NCBI RefSeq assembly: GCF_030036535.1
Contig: NZ_CP080389.1
Location: 62,001 to 126,000 of the forward strand
Direction of reading: 5' to 3'
Source: Agrobacterium cucumeris
GTDB taxonomy: Bacteria > Pseudomonadota > Alphaproteobacteria > Rhizobiales > Rhizobiaceae
DNA: 64,000 nucleotides
The translations under genes were made by a program, and so were the position numbers. Each line of letters opens with the position of its first letter. The stretch's first letter is position 1. Below, in pieces: positions 50,323 through 58,607 of this stretch. The notes beneath the pieces are model-generated. The model ran no database searches, was not told the origin of the DNA, and saw only the letters and a program-made list of their open reading frames with translations.

Positions 50323-50823
50323 ATGCTTGCACTTGAAGAAACGGACTTGCTGGTTCCCGAAGAATGCGCCCACCACCATGGATACGCAACCACCCTCGCA
50401 GAACAGGTGGAAGTTCGAGGTGTGGTCGTTCATGGCGCTAAGCTCGGACGTGCAATCGGCTTCCCGACGGCGAACATGAAGCTGGGCGGATGCTGTAGGC
50501 TCGCGCCAGGGATTTATGCGGTGCGATTTCGGGATGGCTTCGGAACCGTTCGCAATGGTGTCGCCAGCTTTGGCCGGCGGCCGACAGTCGTCGACGACGG
50601 CGAGTTGCTATTGGAGACGTATGTCCTCGATTACGCCGGCGATCTTTACGGCCAGACATGTCAGGTGACATTCATCGAGTATTTGCGTCCCGAGACAAAG
50701 TTCGACGGTCTTGAGGCAATGGTCCAGCAGATCGATCTGGACGTGGTGATGGCCAGGGAGGTTCTGCGGAAAAGAAAAATCTCGCTGGGGGATGAGATTA
50801 CGGCACGGGGCCGCAAAAAATGA
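50323..50823 (+). CDS. Stand-alone riboflavin kinase (RibF C-terminal domain only)
   Basis: A 166-residue flavokinase converting riboflavin and ATP to FMN. AAGGAGG precedes the ATG. The nucleotide/flavin motif GRAIGFPTANMKL (PTAN) follows VVVHGAKL, then NGVASFGRRPTV, LLLETYVLDYAGDLYGQ (catalytic Glu region) and VTFIEYLRPETKFDGLEAM. Bacterial RibF normally carries an N-terminal FMN adenylyltransferase domain as well; it is absent here, so the product should be FMN, not FAD. That matches the FMN-using reductase and luciferase-like monooxygenase of the same locus. It overlaps the LysR gene by 4 nt. Confidence 0.9.
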   Translation: MLALEETDLLVPEECAHHHGYATTLAEQVEVRGVVVHGAKLGRAIGFPTANMKLGGCCRLAPGIYAVRFRDGFGTVRNGVASFGRRPTVVDDGELLLETYVLDYAGDLYGQTCQVTFIEYLRPETKFDGLEAMVQQIDLDVVMAREVLRKRKISLGDEITARGRKK

Positions 50824-51734
50824 AATATCACCAGATCGAGGCATTCTACCAAGTGATGTTGACTGGCAGCATCTCGAAGGCCGCGAAGAATCTCGGTCGC
50901 ACTCAACCTGCCGTGAGTATGACGATAGCGACACTTGAAGAGCAGCTGACAACCACGCTGTTTGACCGACACGCAGGACGAATATCACCGCGCGCCGAGG
51001 CAGAGGTGCTATTCCAGCAGGTGAGCCCGGTGATGGCTCAATTGAACGACATACGTCACCATTTCGGCCGCCTTACCTCAATCGAGGTACCAAGGATATC
51101 GATCATATCCTCCGGGAATGCGGGAACCCACCTTGTTCCAACCGCAATTTCCAAGATTGCGGCTGGGGGACAGCAGTTTCGTCTCATGATCGGGACCTCT
51201 GCCTCCATCGTATCGGAGATGGAAAACCAACTTCACGACATCGCGTTGACCGATGAGGGGGCGTTCGAAGTGTTGACGAATTCACCGCTGTTCGAGGTCG
51301 AGGTCTTCAACATTCCCGTTTACGCCGTCTCGCCACGCGGTCTGATCTCGACGCAAGGCGATACCCTGCTGACTGAGGAGATCAAAGGCTACAACGTCTG
51401 TACGCTTTACGAGGAGAATCGATCCAGTCGACAGATTCGGTCGAAAATCGCGCCCCCCAAGGTGGAATTTTCCAACTTCTTCCCGATGGCATGTTTTGCC
51501 ATTTCGAACGGCGGCGTTGCGGTGGTCGACAATATCACGTGCGGCGCTATGAGAGCACTCACCAACGGGAGCCTGGATGTCGTATACCACCGGATATCCG
51601 ACGCATCTCCGTCCCACTACTATCTGATCCGTCCGAAATATCGACCGAGGTCGAAAGTGGCGGACAAATGCTACGGCAGCCTCAAGACGGCCTTGCTGTC
51701 ATACGAGGACATCTCCCGACCCGATCGGACCTAA
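50820..51734 (+). CDS. LysR-family transcriptional regulator
   Basis: A 304-residue regulator. The HTH is at residues 1-60 (MKYHQIEAFYQVMLTGSISK, GRTQPAVSMTIATLEEQL), and the effector domain follows (ISIISSGNAGTHLVPTAISK). ATGA overlap with the riboflavin kinase gene indicates translational coupling, which is unusual for LysR genes, which normally diverge from their targets. It could be a second control layer over the sigma-54 regulon. Confidence 0.9.
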   Translation: MKYHQIEAFYQVMLTGSISKAAKNLGRTQPAVSMTIATLEEQLTTTLFDRHAGRISPRAEAEVLFQQVSPVMAQLNDIRHHFGRLTSIEVPRISIISSGNAGTHLVPTAISKIAAGGQQFRLMIGTSASIVSEMENQLHDIALTDEGAFEVLTNSPLFEVEVFNIPVYAVSPRGLISTQGDTLLTEEIKGYNVCTLYEENRSSRQIRSKIAPPKVEFSNFFPMACFAISNGGVAVVDNITCGAMRALTNGSLDVVYHRISDASPSHYYLIRPKYRPRSKVADKCYGSLKTALLSYEDISRPDRT

Positions 51735-51932
51735 AGCTCTCCGCGCGCCTGGTCATAAGCTTCACTCATGGAGGCATAAAACCTTCGGTTTTGCTGTCGA
51801 TTTCGCAATGCGGGATGACTGTAGTGCGCTCGGCGGCGCACTTGTGCGGATTGACGCAGCAAGAGCCTCGCTGCCCCACAAAACTCGTTGACGGGCCGGG
51901 ATTCGGACACAGTCACCATCTGGGCAACAACC

Positions 51933-52127
51933 ATGAAAATCTTTAAACACATAGCGTCGGCGGCACTCTCCGCTGCGATGTCCGTCGGCGTGTCCTTCTC
52001 CGCCTCGGCCTGCCCTTTCATCGATCCAGGAGAAAGGCGTCTTCACGGTCGCGACTGAAACGGCCGACGCGCCGTTCGATTTCGTCCAGGACGGTAAGAT
52101 CGTCGGTTACACTCCGGACGTGATCCC
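51933..52127 (+). pseudogene. 5' remnant of an amino-acid ABC binding-protein gene (SBP_bac_3)
   Basis: A signal peptide (MKIFKHIASAALSAAMSVGV, then SFSASA) is followed in another frame by EKGVFTVATETADAPFDFVQ and GKIVGYTPDVI, the classic mature start of polar-amino-acid binding proteins. The frame changes near 52020 and homology stops after about 52127. The rest of the gene and its permeases are absent. The remainder of 51735-52315 shows nothing else recognisable. Confidence 0.7.
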
Positions 52128-52315
52128 CATAAGTGCCGCTGATATCCCCATAAGAACTTCAATTTTGCGAAAGTTCCGATGTTGGGTGATGAATTGGTTG
52201 CCGCCGGAGCAGGCGAGCAGACAGGGGCGAAAGCCTCTTCTGGACATGAGCGTTCCGATTAAATCTCAGTATCCAAGCCAAGGTATCTCGATACCTTGCA
52301 CGAAGGAGTGCAGCC

Positions 52316-53482
52316 ATGCGTGTAACTAATATCCGGGCGTACCGGATCCCGACCGGCGGTGTGCGCCCGGTGCTTGTCGAAGTCGTAACGGATGAGGGAG
52401 TTTCCGGTTGGGGCGAAGCTGCCGTGGCATACGGCCTCGGTGCTCGCGGTGCAGCCGGCATGGTCGCCGACTATGCCGCGCGCGTTATCGGTGCGGACCC
52501 GAACTATCCCCGCCATGTCTATCACGCGATCTACGACAACTCTTTCTGGACCAAGGGCGGCGGCGCGATCGCCTTCGCTGCGGTAAGCGCGATCGACCAG
52601 GCGCTTTGGGATATCAAGGGCAAGGCTGCAGGCGTCCCAGTCTATGACTTCTTCGGAGGCCGCTTCCAGGACACCGCACCGGTCTATGCGAACGGCTGGA
52701 ACTACCATTGCAATGACGCCACCGAGTGGGCCAAGGCCGCCGAGCGCCCGCTCAAGGATGGCTACAAGATGCTCAAGAGCTATCCTCTTGCAACGCAACA
52801 GCCGGGCCGTACGCTGACCCACGTCCAGCGCCGCTCGCTTTCCGCCGACGAGTTCAAGCGCGCTATCGATCGTATTCGCCTTCTCAAGGATGTCGTCGGT
52901 GATCAGGCCGAACTGCTCATCGATCTTTCAGGTGGCGTCAATAACGACCAACTGGTTCGAATCCTCGACGTCTGCGAAGAGCTCAAGGTCTCCTGGGTCG
53001 AGGAGCCCCTTGACGCATTCAACCTCGCGGGCCTCAAAAACTTGGCCGCTCGATACAAGTTCCCGATCGCCGCCGGCGAACGCGTCTATACCCGCAACGG
53101 TTTCAAGAACCTCCTGGATTCCGGCGCTATCGACGTTGTCATGCCGGACGTTGGCAATTGCGGGGGCGTGTTCGAACTGGTCCAGATCGCAGCGATGGCA
53201 GAGGCATACAACGCACGAATGTCTCCTCATAACTGCGCGTCGTCTCTCTGTACGGCCGCTACGCTTCAGGTCTGGGCCGCTTGCGCCAATGCAATGGACC
53301 TCGAAATCTATCCTTACCTGCCGGAGTCCCAGGGCTACGTTCAGGTTCTGAAGAATGCTCCCGAAGACCGCATCAAAAACGGCTTACTGGAAGTCGGATC
53401 CGATCCGGGCCTCGGCGCGGACGTCGATACCGAACGCCTCAAGCCATATTGCTGCTACGACTACCTCGAAGAAGCCGCTTAA
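52316..53482 (+). CDS. Enolase-superfamily sugar-acid dehydratase (mandelate racemase/muconate lactonizing group)
   Basis: A 388-residue MR/MLE enzyme resembling galactonate/mannonate dehydratases. The N-terminal cap has VEVVTDEGVSGWGEAAVAYG. In the barrel, metal ligands are Asp in LLIDLSGGVN, Glu in VSWVEEPLDAF and Glu in PIAAGERVYTRNG; a DVGNCGG strand and His in MSPHNCASS follow, the latter in the usual position of a catalytic base. It abstracts an alpha proton from an acid sugar and removes water to give a 2-keto-3-deoxy acid. It ends in a 4-base convergent overlap with the MalT-like regulator. Exact substrate is unknown. Confidence 0.9.
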   Translation: MRVTNIRAYRIPTGGVRPVLVEVVTDEGVSGWGEAAVAYGLGARGAAGMVADYAARVIGADPNYPRHVYHAIYDNSFWTKGGGAIAFAAVSAIDQALWDIKGKAAGVPVYDFFGGRFQDTAPVYANGWNYHCNDATEWAKAAERPLKDGYKMLKSYPLATQQPGRTLTHVQRRSLSADEFKRAIDRIRLLKDVVGDQAELLIDLSGGVNNDQLVRILDVCEELKVSWVEEPLDAFNLAGLKNLAARYKFPIAAGERVYTRNGFKNLLDSGAIDVVMPDVGNCGGVFELVQIAAMAEAYNARMSPHNCASSLCTAATLQVWAACANAMDLEIYPYLPESQGYVQVLKNAPEDRIKNGLLEVGSDPGLGADVDTERLKPYCCYDYLEEAA

Positions 53483-56190
53483 TGAAAAACATCCTCGGTC
53501 TCGGGGCGACCAGCGTCGTCCCGAGGTCCAGGATGACCGAGCGCCGCCTGACTTACCGAGACAACTTCGGTCCGATTCCTGACCTTCAATTTCTTGAAGA
53601 CCGTCTTTAGATGCCACTTCACGGTTTCGAGGCCAATTTTGAGATCCGATGCGATTTCCTTGTTGGTCATACCGTGCTGCACACGACTAACCACCTCGCG
53701 TTCCCGCAGTGTCAAGGATGATGTCCCGAACGGTTCATTGTATCCATGTTGGCGCTCGACCTGAACCGTTGCCAGAGCAGCTGCCAGCCTGTGGAGATAA
53801 TCCGTCGAAACTCGCTTGCTGTTATGGTTCTGCAAGAAGGCGATTACTGATTGCGTCAGTGTGATTGCCCCTGCACCGCAGTCAATGAACGGGCGGATGA
53901 CATCTCCAATCTCGCTTTGCGCAAGAAGGCTGGTCATCAATTCCATTGCCACGCCACGTCTGCCTATCGCTAGTAACGAAACGGCGTACTCGATCCCCGC
54001 TTCCAACTCGGCTGGCTTGTCCCAAGCGAAGCTATGCATCTGAAGCTGGAAAATTTCAGCTGCCTGATGAGGCTTGTTCTCAGCGATGAGGAGCCGAGCC
54101 TCGCACATTCTTAGCAGTCGCCAGCCGTAAGATGTCGGCGACCTGTCCGTCGGTGGCCGGGCCTGAACCATACCTCGGAAACCCGTCATGAGAGTACGGG
54201 CTTGTGCTAGTCGAGATTGGAGTAAATTGAGCCTTATCTGTTCAGCGATGCAAACGGTTCTAAGGCGCAGCCAGTCTCGCTTTCGACCTACCGCGTCCCC
54301 GCGTTCAAGAAGTTGAGATGCCGATTTCCAGTCGCCGCGCGAGACCATGATGCGTACCAAAGTCAGATAGCAGGCGATCAGACCTTCAACAAAGCATGTT
54401 TGCTCAATGAGATCGAGGTGACCTGAAAGCAGCGACTCCGCTTCGAATAGATCGTTGCGCTGGTAGCGCACGAAGGCCAGCAGGCTGGCTGCCAGTACAG
54501 CAGGCGCGGTATCGCTCCCAGTGACCCTCTGCGCCAGGTCAAGCGCCTGCCGGAGCCGTGGTTCTGCCTCGTCGAGCCTATTCTCGGCCACGTCGCACAG
54601 AGCCAGCAGGCAGGTTCTGCAAACGACTGAGAAGGACAGCGCCGGTTGGTCAGCTTCGCTGGGCAATGGCTGCAGAGAATCGCGGGCGAGAGCGATGTTG
54701 CCGCCCATCAAGTGCCCATGAATCGTGGCATTGCCCACCACAAGAACAGACCAAGCCTGTGAAACGGAATTACGAAATTCATCAGCGAGAGCCAGTAACG
54801 TGGTGCCGTCATCCGACATATAAGCGATGAAGATCAACAGGCTTTTCCGATAGTCGGATAGCTCGTCGATAGCGGGATCGGACGGTGACGCCGCAAGCAG
54901 ATTTTCGATCATGCCTGCGATCGACCTCGCGTCGTCCAGTCTCAAGCTGAGAGCATAAGCCGTGCCCGCGGCTGCCAGCAACGCGCCATCTCCCATCAGT
55001 TGGCCCACAGAAATCTGCCCCAGCCAGCCGAGCACCATGGAAAGATTGCCTTTCGCGACTTCTTCGAGCGCGCATCGTCGAGCCCATTCCAGCGCCTGAA
55101 GTGTATTTCCGGCTGAGAAGGCATGCTGTACGGCGAGTTGCCAGTTACCGTTTTGCGCGAACCACGCGCTGGCGTGGGCATTCCGCAGCTTTCCGTCTTC
55201 GTTTAGCCTTTCGTCCAAATAGGTCCGCAAGTACTGGCGAAACTGTGGATGAAGCACGAACCGCGTGCCGCCTTCATCGATGCAATTCGCGAATAGTTCA
55301 CCAGACCGCAGCCGGCGAAAGAGATCTTCGATGCCTGCAGCGCCGGCCACGGTCCTACACACAGGTAAGCTCAGTTCATCGAGCATGGATGTGCGGGCCA
55401 ATAGAGCTAGCTGTTGCGGTGTAAGGTCAGTTTCCACGCATTCCGCAAAAAACTCTGCAAACTCTGCGGGCAATTGTGCAAGGGCTGCCAAGGCGTCCTT
55501 AGTTCGTTTGTAGCGACCAAGCATCGTCGCGGTCATTCTCAACCCGGCCGGCCAACCGCGCGTGATGGCGGTAATGAATTCATGGTCAACGAGATCTATC
55601 GCAGCCGGATGTTTAGTATGCAGAAATCGCACCAATTCTTCCGGATCGTAGCGCAGTTGCTCATGGGAAAGTTCGAGCAGTTGGTTTGCGACACGTAGAT
55701 TGGCAATCGGTATCCGGGGACGCCTTCGGCCGGAAATGACGGTGCGCAGGTGATCCGGCCCATTATCGATGAGGTGGGAAATCACTTCATCCACCCCTTC
55801 ACCGCTGTCGAGACTGTAATTGTCGAACATGAGCCAAACCCGTTCCGGCAGGAGCGACATTCTCTCGATCAACGCATCGAGGCTCGCGCGCCAAGAACGC
55901 GGGTCGGCAAGCTCTTCACCGAGGATTGCCTGTTGCAACAAGCGAGAGAGCGACGATGGATCATTGTCGCGCTGGTCAAGCTCCATCCAGGCGACACGTT
56001 CTCCCTGAGTTAGCAGGACTTCACGCCATTGCCGTAATGTGACGGTTTTTCCGTAGCCAGCGGGCGCAGTGACGATTGTGACGCGCGTGCTGGATGCCGT
56101 CGTCAGGAACTGCTTTAGCCGCGGGCGCGCCATCTCTTTGAAGTTGATCGCGCGCGGTGCCAGTTTCGTGTGAGGAACCGCCGTCATCAT
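53479..56190 (-). CDS. MalT-like LuxR-family ATP-dependent transcriptional activator
   Basis: A 903-residue STAND-type regulator. The N-terminal NTPase has Walker A TAPAGYGKTVTLRQW (about 41-55) and Walker B RVWLMFDNYSLD. A winged-helix/TPR-like middle region follows, and the C-terminal LuxR HTH (LTLREREVVSRVQHGMTNKE, GLETVKWHLKTVFKKLKVRN) occupies about 830-890. GGAGG lies 2 nt before the first and 5 nt before the second of two adjacent ATG codons (56190 or 56187). It is divergent from the LIV operon at 56384 and probably controls it, the dehydratase gene, or both. Confidence 0.92.
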   Translation of the reverse strand: MMTAVPHTKLAPRAINFKEMARPRLKQFLTTASSTRVTIVTAPAGYGKTVTLRQWREVLLTQGERVAWMELDQRDNDPSSLSRLLQQAILGEELADPRSWRASLDALIERMSLLPERVWLMFDNYSLDSGEGVDEVISHLIDNGPDHLRTVISGRRRPRIPIANLRVANQLLELSHEQLRYDPEELVRFLHTKHPAAIDLVDHEFITAITRGWPAGLRMTATMLGRYKRTKDALAALAQLPAEFAEFFAECVETDLTPQQLALLARTSMLDELSLPVCRTVAGAAGIEDLFRRLRSGELFANCIDEGGTRFVLHPQFRQYLRTYLDERLNEDGKLRNAHASAWFAQNGNWQLAVQHAFSAGNTLQALEWARRCALEEVAKGNLSMVLGWLGQISVGQLMGDGALLAAAGTAYALSLRLDDARSIAGMIENLLAASPSDPAIDELSDYRKSLLIFIAYMSDDGTTLLALADEFRNSVSQAWSVLVVGNATIHGHLMGGNIALARDSLQPLPSEADQPALSFSVVCRTCLLALCDVAENRLDEAEPRLRQALDLAQRVTGSDTAPAVLAASLLAFVRYQRNDLFEAESLLSGHLDLIEQTCFVEGLIACYLTLVRIMVSRGDWKSASQLLERGDAVGRKRDWLRLRTVCIAEQIRLNLLQSRLAQARTLMTGFRGMVQARPPTDRSPTSYGWRLLRMCEARLLIAENKPHQAAEIFQLQMHSFAWDKPAELEAGIEYAVSLLAIGRRGVAMELMTSLLAQSEIGDVIRPFIDCGAGAITLTQSVIAFLQNHNSKRVSTDYLHRLAAALATVQVERQHGYNEPFGTSSLTLREREVVSRVQHGMTNKEIASDLKIGLETVKWHLKTVFKKLKVRNRTEVVSVSQAALGHPGPRDDAGRPETEDVFH

Positions 56191-56302
56191 TACCTCCCAC
56201 TTCGCTTGTAGGCGTCTCTAGCGCCTGATCTAGATCCCCCCGCGCACCGTGGTCCGTTGTTTCAGGGCGCGTCTACCTCACGTCACCTATTACCTCATCT
56301 CA

Positions 56303-56322
56303 CCCCCCCATTCGAGGGGGGG
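56303..56322. repeat. C7/G7 inverted repeat upstream of the second LIV operon
   Basis: Seven C, the loop ATTCGA, then seven G, located 62 bp before the LivH start and 113 bp from the MalT-like start. It could be an operator, or a leader hairpin if transcription starts upstream of it. Confidence 0.5.
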
Positions 56323-56383
56323 ATAGCCCTTTCTAACGGTGATAGCGTTTTGAGCACGGCAAGAGGGATGGTTTGCTGGTGGG

Positions 56384-57271
56384 GTGGAGCACGTGTTGCT
56401 GCAGTTGATACTGGATTTTTTTTGGGCATTCTCGGCGCTGGCGCTCATCTCCCTAAGCCTCGGGCTGATTATGGGGGAGCTCAAAATTGTCAACATCGCC
56501 CAAGGGGACATGGTAATGGTCGGCGCGTATTGCATGTACGCGATGCGCGACATGCCGTTCTTGGCGGCGCTCGGGTCGACCGTCGTCATTGGCCTCTGCC
56601 TGGGCTTTATCCTTGAACGCTTTGTGCTGCGTTGGGTCTATCACCAAGGCTTCATCGCAACGTTGCTTGCGACGTGGGGGATCGGGCTGGTCCTGCAGCA
56701 ACTTGTTTCAGTCGCCTTCTCCATATCCCAGAAGGGCGTCGACATGCCGGTCACGACGTCGGTCGAGGTTCTAGGTGTCACCTATCCGCTCTATCGTTTG
56801 CTTGCCGGCGCGGGGATGCTGACGATAGTCGGTCTTGTCATTCTTCTGGTCTATAAGACAAATATCGGACTGCGGATTCGCGCCTCCATCGACAATGTGG
56901 AAATGGCGTCGGTTTTCGGGATAGCGCCGCAACATGTTTTCACGCTCGTCTTCGCGATCGCGTCGGCCATGGCGCTGCTTGCGGGTGCTCTGGTTGCTCC
57001 AACGCTTTCGATCACCCCCACAATGGGATTGAGCTTCATCGCTCCGGCATTCTTTAGCGTCTTGATCGCACGGGAGGGGTCCATCCTCGGCCCAATCATC
57101 GGAGCCTCCATTGTTCAATTGCTGCTCATCATTCTGAGATGGCAATTCCAGGTGACGATCGCAGACGGAATCCTTTTTGCGCTGCTTGTGATCATCGTGA
57201 CCGTCTGGCCGCGCGGAATAGCATGGAAATTCAAAAAAAGGGGAACATCACATGGAACTCAGCAAACTTGA
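56384..57271 (+). CDS. LIV-type ABC permease (LivH)
   Basis: A 295-residue permease with the LivH pattern: LGLIMGELKIVNIAQGDMVM, LERFVLRWVYHQGF, NVEMASVFGIAPQHVFTLVF, SFIAPAFFSVLIAREGSILG. The start is one of two nearby GTG codons (56384 or 56393). It overlaps the binding-protein gene by 20 nt. First gene of the five-gene operon LivH, binding protein, LivM-LivG, LivF, amidase. Confidence 0.9.
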   Translation: MEHVLLQLILDFFWAFSALALISLSLGLIMGELKIVNIAQGDMVMVGAYCMYAMRDMPFLAALGSTVVIGLCLGFILERFVLRWVYHQGFIATLLATWGIGLVLQQLVSVAFSISQKGVDMPVTTSVEVLGVTYPLYRLLAGAGMLTIVGLVILLVYKTNIGLRIRASIDNVEMASVFGIAPQHVFTLVFAIASAMALLAGALVAPTLSITPTMGLSFIAPAFFSVLIAREGSILGPIIGASIVQLLLIILRWQFQVTIADGILFALLVIIVTVWPRGIAWKFKKRGTSHGTQQT

Positions 57272-58493
57272 TATGATGGGCTCGAGAACTCTCTCTCGGC
57301 GTGGACTGTTGAAGGGAGCTTTCGGCGCCGCTGTGACGGCGGGCATTGGAGGAGCATGGACGGGACCGTCCCTCGCCAGCGGGTTCACGGCAGACCGCTC
57401 TTTCAAGATTGGCTTTATCGCCCCGCTCACTGGTCCGATTTCTCCCGAAGGTGAGGCGATGCGGCGTGGACTGGAACTCGGGCTGGCCAAGATCAATGCT
57501 TTGGGCGGTTTGGGCGGGAAGCCGGTCGAGATGGTCACCCAAGATAACCAGTCCCAGCCGTCCATGGCCAGCATGCTCGCCAAGAAGTTCATTCAGCAAG
57601 AAAAGGTAGATCTGATTGTTGGCACGGTAACCTACGATGAGACTACCGCGGTCCGAGGGATCGCCTCGATTTATGGCACACCCTTCGTTCAGTTAGAGGC
57701 GGGTAACTATGCAGCTGCCGGCAACAAGGCAGACAGCTGCGGCGGAAGCATGATTCCGCTTGGCGAAACCGTGCCGCAGATGGTCGATCCAATCATCCCG
57801 TTTATGACTAGTCGCTTCGGTAAGAAGTGGGCCTTCGTGGGCAGCGACTATCAGTTCCCGCGGGACTATACGGATTATGCCAAGGTGAAGCTCGTCGCAG
57901 CCGGTGGCATGGTCGTGGCAGAAGAATTTGCTCCATTGGGTACCGCAGACTGGTCGAGCGTCGTATCGAAGCTCAAGGCGGCCGCGCCCGACGTCGTGCT
58001 CTCCAGCGTTGTCGGCGGCGATGCGATCGCCTTCATCAAGGCTGCAGATAGCCTAGGCCTTCTAGCCAAGACAAAGATTACTGGAATTTCACTGCAGCCC
58101 GAATTTTATCCGGCACTGGGCAGTGCCGTTGATGGCCAGTTCACGGTGGCGAGATATACACCCGAAATCAACAACGAACGTAATGCCGAGTTCATCCGGG
58201 AGTATAAGAAGGCCCACGGCGATGGGCCAATACCGTCGGTCGCGTCAGCAGCGTTCGACTGCTGGAACTTTATCAGAGCGGCAGTTCAACGCGCCGGATC
58301 ATTTGATGCAGATAAGGTTCTTAGCGCATTTGACGACCTCGAGGTGCAGTCGATCCTCAGCGAGGATGCGCTCAAGGCTGCCCCAGCATCTCGGGCGGTC
58401 GACTACCCCATGTATGTCTGCGAAATCCTCCCGGGGGGAACTTGGAAGATCGCTGAGAGTGCGGGCGTGCTGCCTTCAGGGCTGACCTGCTGA
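57252..58493 (+). CDS. LIV-type ABC binding protein with Tat-like signal
   Basis: A 413-residue Peripla_BP_6 protein, ATG at 57252 after AAGGGGA. The signal contains a twin-arginine motif (LSRRGLLKGAFGAAVTAGIG) with cleavage near SLA-S. The mature start FKIGFIAPLTGPISPEGEAM is typical. Unlike the binding protein at 1816, it is probably exported by Tat. Members of this subgroup bind amides, short-chain amino acids or urea. The amidase at the end of the operon suggests an amide ligand (inference). Confidence 0.9.
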   Translation: MELSKLDMMGSRTLSRRGLLKGAFGAAVTAGIGGAWTGPSLASGFTADRSFKIGFIAPLTGPISPEGEAMRRGLELGLAKINALGGLGGKPVEMVTQDNQSQPSMASMLAKKFIQQEKVDLIVGTVTYDETTAVRGIASIYGTPFVQLEAGNYAAAGNKADSCGGSMIPLGETVPQMVDPIIPFMTSRFGKKWAFVGSDYQFPRDYTDYAKVKLVAAGGMVVAEEFAPLGTADWSSVVSKLKAAAPDVVLSSVVGGDAIAFIKAADSLGLLAKTKITGISLQPEFYPALGSAVDGQFTVARYTPEINNERNAEFIREYKKAHGDGPIPSVASAAFDCWNFIRAAVQRAGSFDADKVLSAFDDLEVQSILSEDALKAAPASRAVDYPMYVCEILPGGTWKIAESAGVLPSGLTC

Positions 58494-58607
58494 TCGGCAA
58501 AGGAATTCAGTGAATTGTGCGAGCCGGTTCGGACGCACATCAGTGCGATATCCCACCCAGTCAATTGCCGGTCGTTCGAGTGTAATCGGGTAGATGAATT
58601 GGTCACC

